From Mycobacterium kubicae (GTDB lineage Bacteria; Actinomycetota; Actinomycetes; Mycobacteriales; Mycobacteriaceae), in contig NZ_CP065047.1 in assembly GCF_015689175.1 (NCBI RefSeq), forward strand, positions 558,001 to 622,000: 64,000 bases of DNA, read 5' to 3'. The notes beneath the pieces are model-generated. The model ran no database searches. It saw only the letters and a list, made by a program, of their open reading frames with translations, and was not told where the DNA came from. The stretch's first letter is position 1, and the number at the start of each line of letters is the position of its first letter. A program made the position numbers and the translations under genes. Positions 62,237 to 64,000 of the stretch are shown here, piece by piece.

Positions 62237-64000
62237 TTAGAACGCGGCCTCGTCGAGCTCCATGACGTCGTTGTCCAGCGTCTCGATCACCTCGCGGGTG
62301 CTGGTCAACAGCGGCAGGAAGTTCTTGGCGAAGAAGGACGCCACCGCGACCTTGCCCTCGTAGAAGGACCGCTCGGCACCGGTGGCACCGGCGTCCAGGG
62401 CTTCCACGGCCACCGCGGCTTGACGCTGCAACAGCCAGCCGATGACCAGGTCACCGACGCTCATCAGGAAGCGCACCGAACCCAGGCCCACCTTGTACAG
62501 GCTGGACACGTCCTCCTGCGCGGCCATCAGGTAGCCGGTCAGGGAAGCCGCCATCGCCTGGACGTCGGTCAGCGCCTTGGCCAGCAGCGCACGCTCGGTC
62601 TTGAGCCGTCCGTTGCCGGACTCGCTGTCGACGAACTCCTGGATCTGGCTCGACACGTGGGCCAGCGCCACACCCTTGTCGCGGACGATCTTGCGGAAGA
62701 AGAAGTCCTGGGCCTGGATGGCGGTGGTGCCTTCGTACAGGGAGTCGATCTTGGCGTCCCGGATGTACTGCTCGATCGGGTAGTCCTGCAAGAAGCCGGA
62801 CCCACCGAAGGTCTGCAGGCTCTCGGTGAGCTTGGCATAGGCCTGCTCGGAGCCCACTCCCTTGACCACCGGCAGCATCAGGTCGTTGACCCGCACTGCC
62901 AGGTCGGCGTCGATCCCGTGGATCGTCTCGGCGACCGCGGTGTCCTGGAAGGTGGCGGTGTACAGGTAGAGCGCGCGCAGGCCCTCGGCGTAAGCCTTCT
63001 GGGTCATCAGCGAACGACGCACGTCGGGGTGGTGGGTGATGGTCACCCGCGGCGCGGTCTTGTCGGTCATCTGGGTCAGGTCGGCACCCTGCACACGGGA
63101 CTTGGCGTACTCCAGCGCGTTGAGGTAGCCGGTCGACAGGGTGGCGATGGCCTTGGTGCCCACCATCATGCGCGCTTGCTCGATCACCTCGAACATCTGC
63201 GCGATGCCGTTGTGCACCTCACCGACCAGCCAGCCCTTGGCGGGCACTCCGTGCTGGCCGAAAGACAGCTCGCACGTGGTCGAGACCTTCAGACCCATCT
63301 TGTGCTCGACGTTGGTGACGAAGACGCCGTTGCGCTCGCCCAGCTCGCCGGTCTCGAAGTCGAACAGAACCTTCGGCACGAAGAACAGCGACAGTCCCTT
63401 GGTGCCGGGGCCGGCACCCTCGGGGCGGGCCAGCACCAGGTGGAAGATGTTCTCGAACAGGTCGTCGGAGTCAGCGGAGGTGATGAACCGCTTGACGCCG
63501 TCGATGTGCCAGGAACCGTCCTCCTGCTGCACGGCCTTGGTCCGGCCGGCGCCCACGTCCGAACCGGCGTCCGGCTCGGTGAGCACCATGGTCGAACCCC
63601 ACTGCCGCTCGGCGGCCAGCACGGCCCACTTCTTCTGCTCCTCGGTACCCAGGTGGTACAGGATGTTCGCGAAGCCTGCGCCACCGGCGTACATCCAGAC
63701 CGCCGGGTTGGCGCCCAGGATGTGTTCGTGCAGCGCCCACACCAACGACTTGGGCATCGGCATACCGCCGAGCGCCTCGTCGATGCCGGCCTTGTCCCAA
63801 CCGGCTTCCAGCACCGAGTGGACGGACTTCTTGAACGAATCCGGCAGCTTCACCGAGTGCGTCTTGGGGTCGAAGACCGGCGGGTTGCGGTCACCTTCGG
63901 TGAACGACTCGGCGATCGGACCTTCGGCTAGTCTGCTGACCTCGGCGAGCATCTCGCGGGCGGTGTCGACGTCCAGATCGCTGAATTCGCCGGCACCTAA
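62237..64000 (-). CDS. fadE5: Acyl-CoA dehydrogenase FadE5, 5' end outside the window
   Basis: 587 residues visible of about 611. It resembles M. tuberculosis FadE5 throughout: [18 protein letters not shown] and [14 protein letters not shown] of the FAD-binding region, [15 protein letters not shown], and the ending [13 protein letters not shown]. FadE5 dehydrogenates fatty acyl-CoA of varied length as a first beta-oxidation step. The frame continues past the ATG at 63952 as [16 protein letters not shown] up to the window edge, so the true start lies beyond 64000. Confidence 0.95.
   Translation of the reverse strand, partial: LGAGEFSDLDVDTAREMLAEVSRLAEGPIAESFTEGDRNPPVFDPKTHSVKLPDSFKKSVHSVLEAGWDKAGIDEALGGMPMPKSLVWALHEHILGANPAVWMYAGGAGFANILYHLGTEEQKKWAVLAAERQWGSTMVLTEPDAGSDVGAGRTKAVQQEDGSWHIDGVKRFITSADSDDLFENIFHLVLARPEGAGPGTKGLSLFFVPKVLFDFETGELGERNGVFVTNVEHKMGLKVSTTCELSFGQHGVPAKGWLVGEVHNGIAQMFEVIEQARMMVGTKAIATLSTGYLNALEYAKSRVQGADLTQMTDKTAPRVTITHHPDVRRSLMTQKAYAEGLRALYLYTATFQDTAVAETIHGIDADLAVRVNDLMLPVVKGVGSEQAYAKLTESLQTFGGSGFLQDYPIEQYIRDAKIDSLYEGTTAIQAQDFFFRKIVRDKGVALAHVSSQIQEFVDSESGNGRLKTERALLAKALTDVQAMAASLTGYLMAAQEDVSSLYKVGLGSVRFLMSVGDLVIGWLLQRQAAVAVEALDAGATGAERSFYEGKVAVASFFAKNFLPLLTSTREVIETLDNDVMELDEAAF

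Noticed and set aside
62222..63931. 569-codon frame opposite fadE5
   Set aside because: Shadow of a conserved acyl-CoA dehydrogenase gene; it also starts inside the terminator region.
1..64000. CRISPR arrays, tRNA or rRNA genes, insertion sequences, prophage
   Set aside because: I saw no regular spacer repeats, cloverleaf, transposase or phage gene on either strand.

Overview
The window is high-GC actinobacterial DNA from a slow-growing, non-tuberculous Mycobacterium. The evidence is mycolic-acid and arabinogalactan genes, a PE/PPE pair plus a lone PPE gene, TANNNT -10 elements placed 6-8 bases before start codons (leaderless mRNAs), and an order that follows the M. tuberculosis block Rv0217c-Rv0244c as I recall it: lipW, Rv0218, Rv0219, lipC, Rv0221, echA1, Rv0223c-Rv0228, php, fadE4, Rv0232, nrdB, gabD1, Rv0235c, aftD, Rv0236A, lpqI, Rv0238, htdX, fabG4, fadA2, fadE5. 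Several segments interrupt that backbone. I cannot name the species.

Layout. 1-1161: end of an amidohydrolase gene and lipW. 1302-8098: one nitrate-assimilation operon (molybdenum nitrate reductase, an unrecognised 117-residue protein, NirB, NirD, NarK) joined by stop/start overlaps. 8248-14243: a methyltransferase, a membrane molybdoenzyme, a membrane protein, LipC, a WS/DGAT acyltransferase and EchA1. 14240-26694: an accessory block with two TetR regulators, a membrane methyltransferase, an acyl-CoA synthetase, a PPE gene behind a Zur-like box, a ykkC-class riboswitch ahead of a TauE/SafE permease, a nitroreductase, a mycolate cyclopropane-synthase homologue, a GT-C glycosyltransferase, a GH16 hydrolase and a diguanylate cyclase. 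26849-34911: envelope and lipid genes, starting with an aldehyde dehydrogenase that carries a KstR-type operator. 34928-38106: php, an acyl-CoA synthetase and a PP2C phosphatase in one operon. 38223-44145: fadE4, then a TetR gene with two tandem R2-like ligand-binding oxidases, then gabD1. 44234-48753: accessory block with an acetolactate-synthase-like enzyme, a frameshifted thioesterase, a molybdate-type regulator and a PE/PPE pair. 48781-54981: lipase-maturation-factor homologue, AftD and two tandem DUF2613 proteins. 55092-64000: LpqI, TetR, a CLC channel, HtdX-FabG4, FadA2, a SigF-type small RNA with hairpins, and FadE5, cut by the window end.

How it fits together. The window combines nitrogen assimilation, lipid turnover (LipW, LipC, EchA1, FadD, FadE4, FadA2, FadE5, HtdX-FabG4, R2-like oxidases) and envelope assembly (AftD, DUF3068 protein, cyclopropane-synthase homologue, glycosyltransferases). 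The strongest items for a second look are regulatory: the ykkC-class riboswitch at 20585-20727 with a helix that can mask the ribosome site; the Zur-type box before the PPE gene; a perfect CRP-type site plus a perfect palindrome inside the promoter of the duplicated R2-like oxidases; a duplicated TetR operator 126 bp apart; and a SigF promoter with a small RNA between fadA2 and fadE5.
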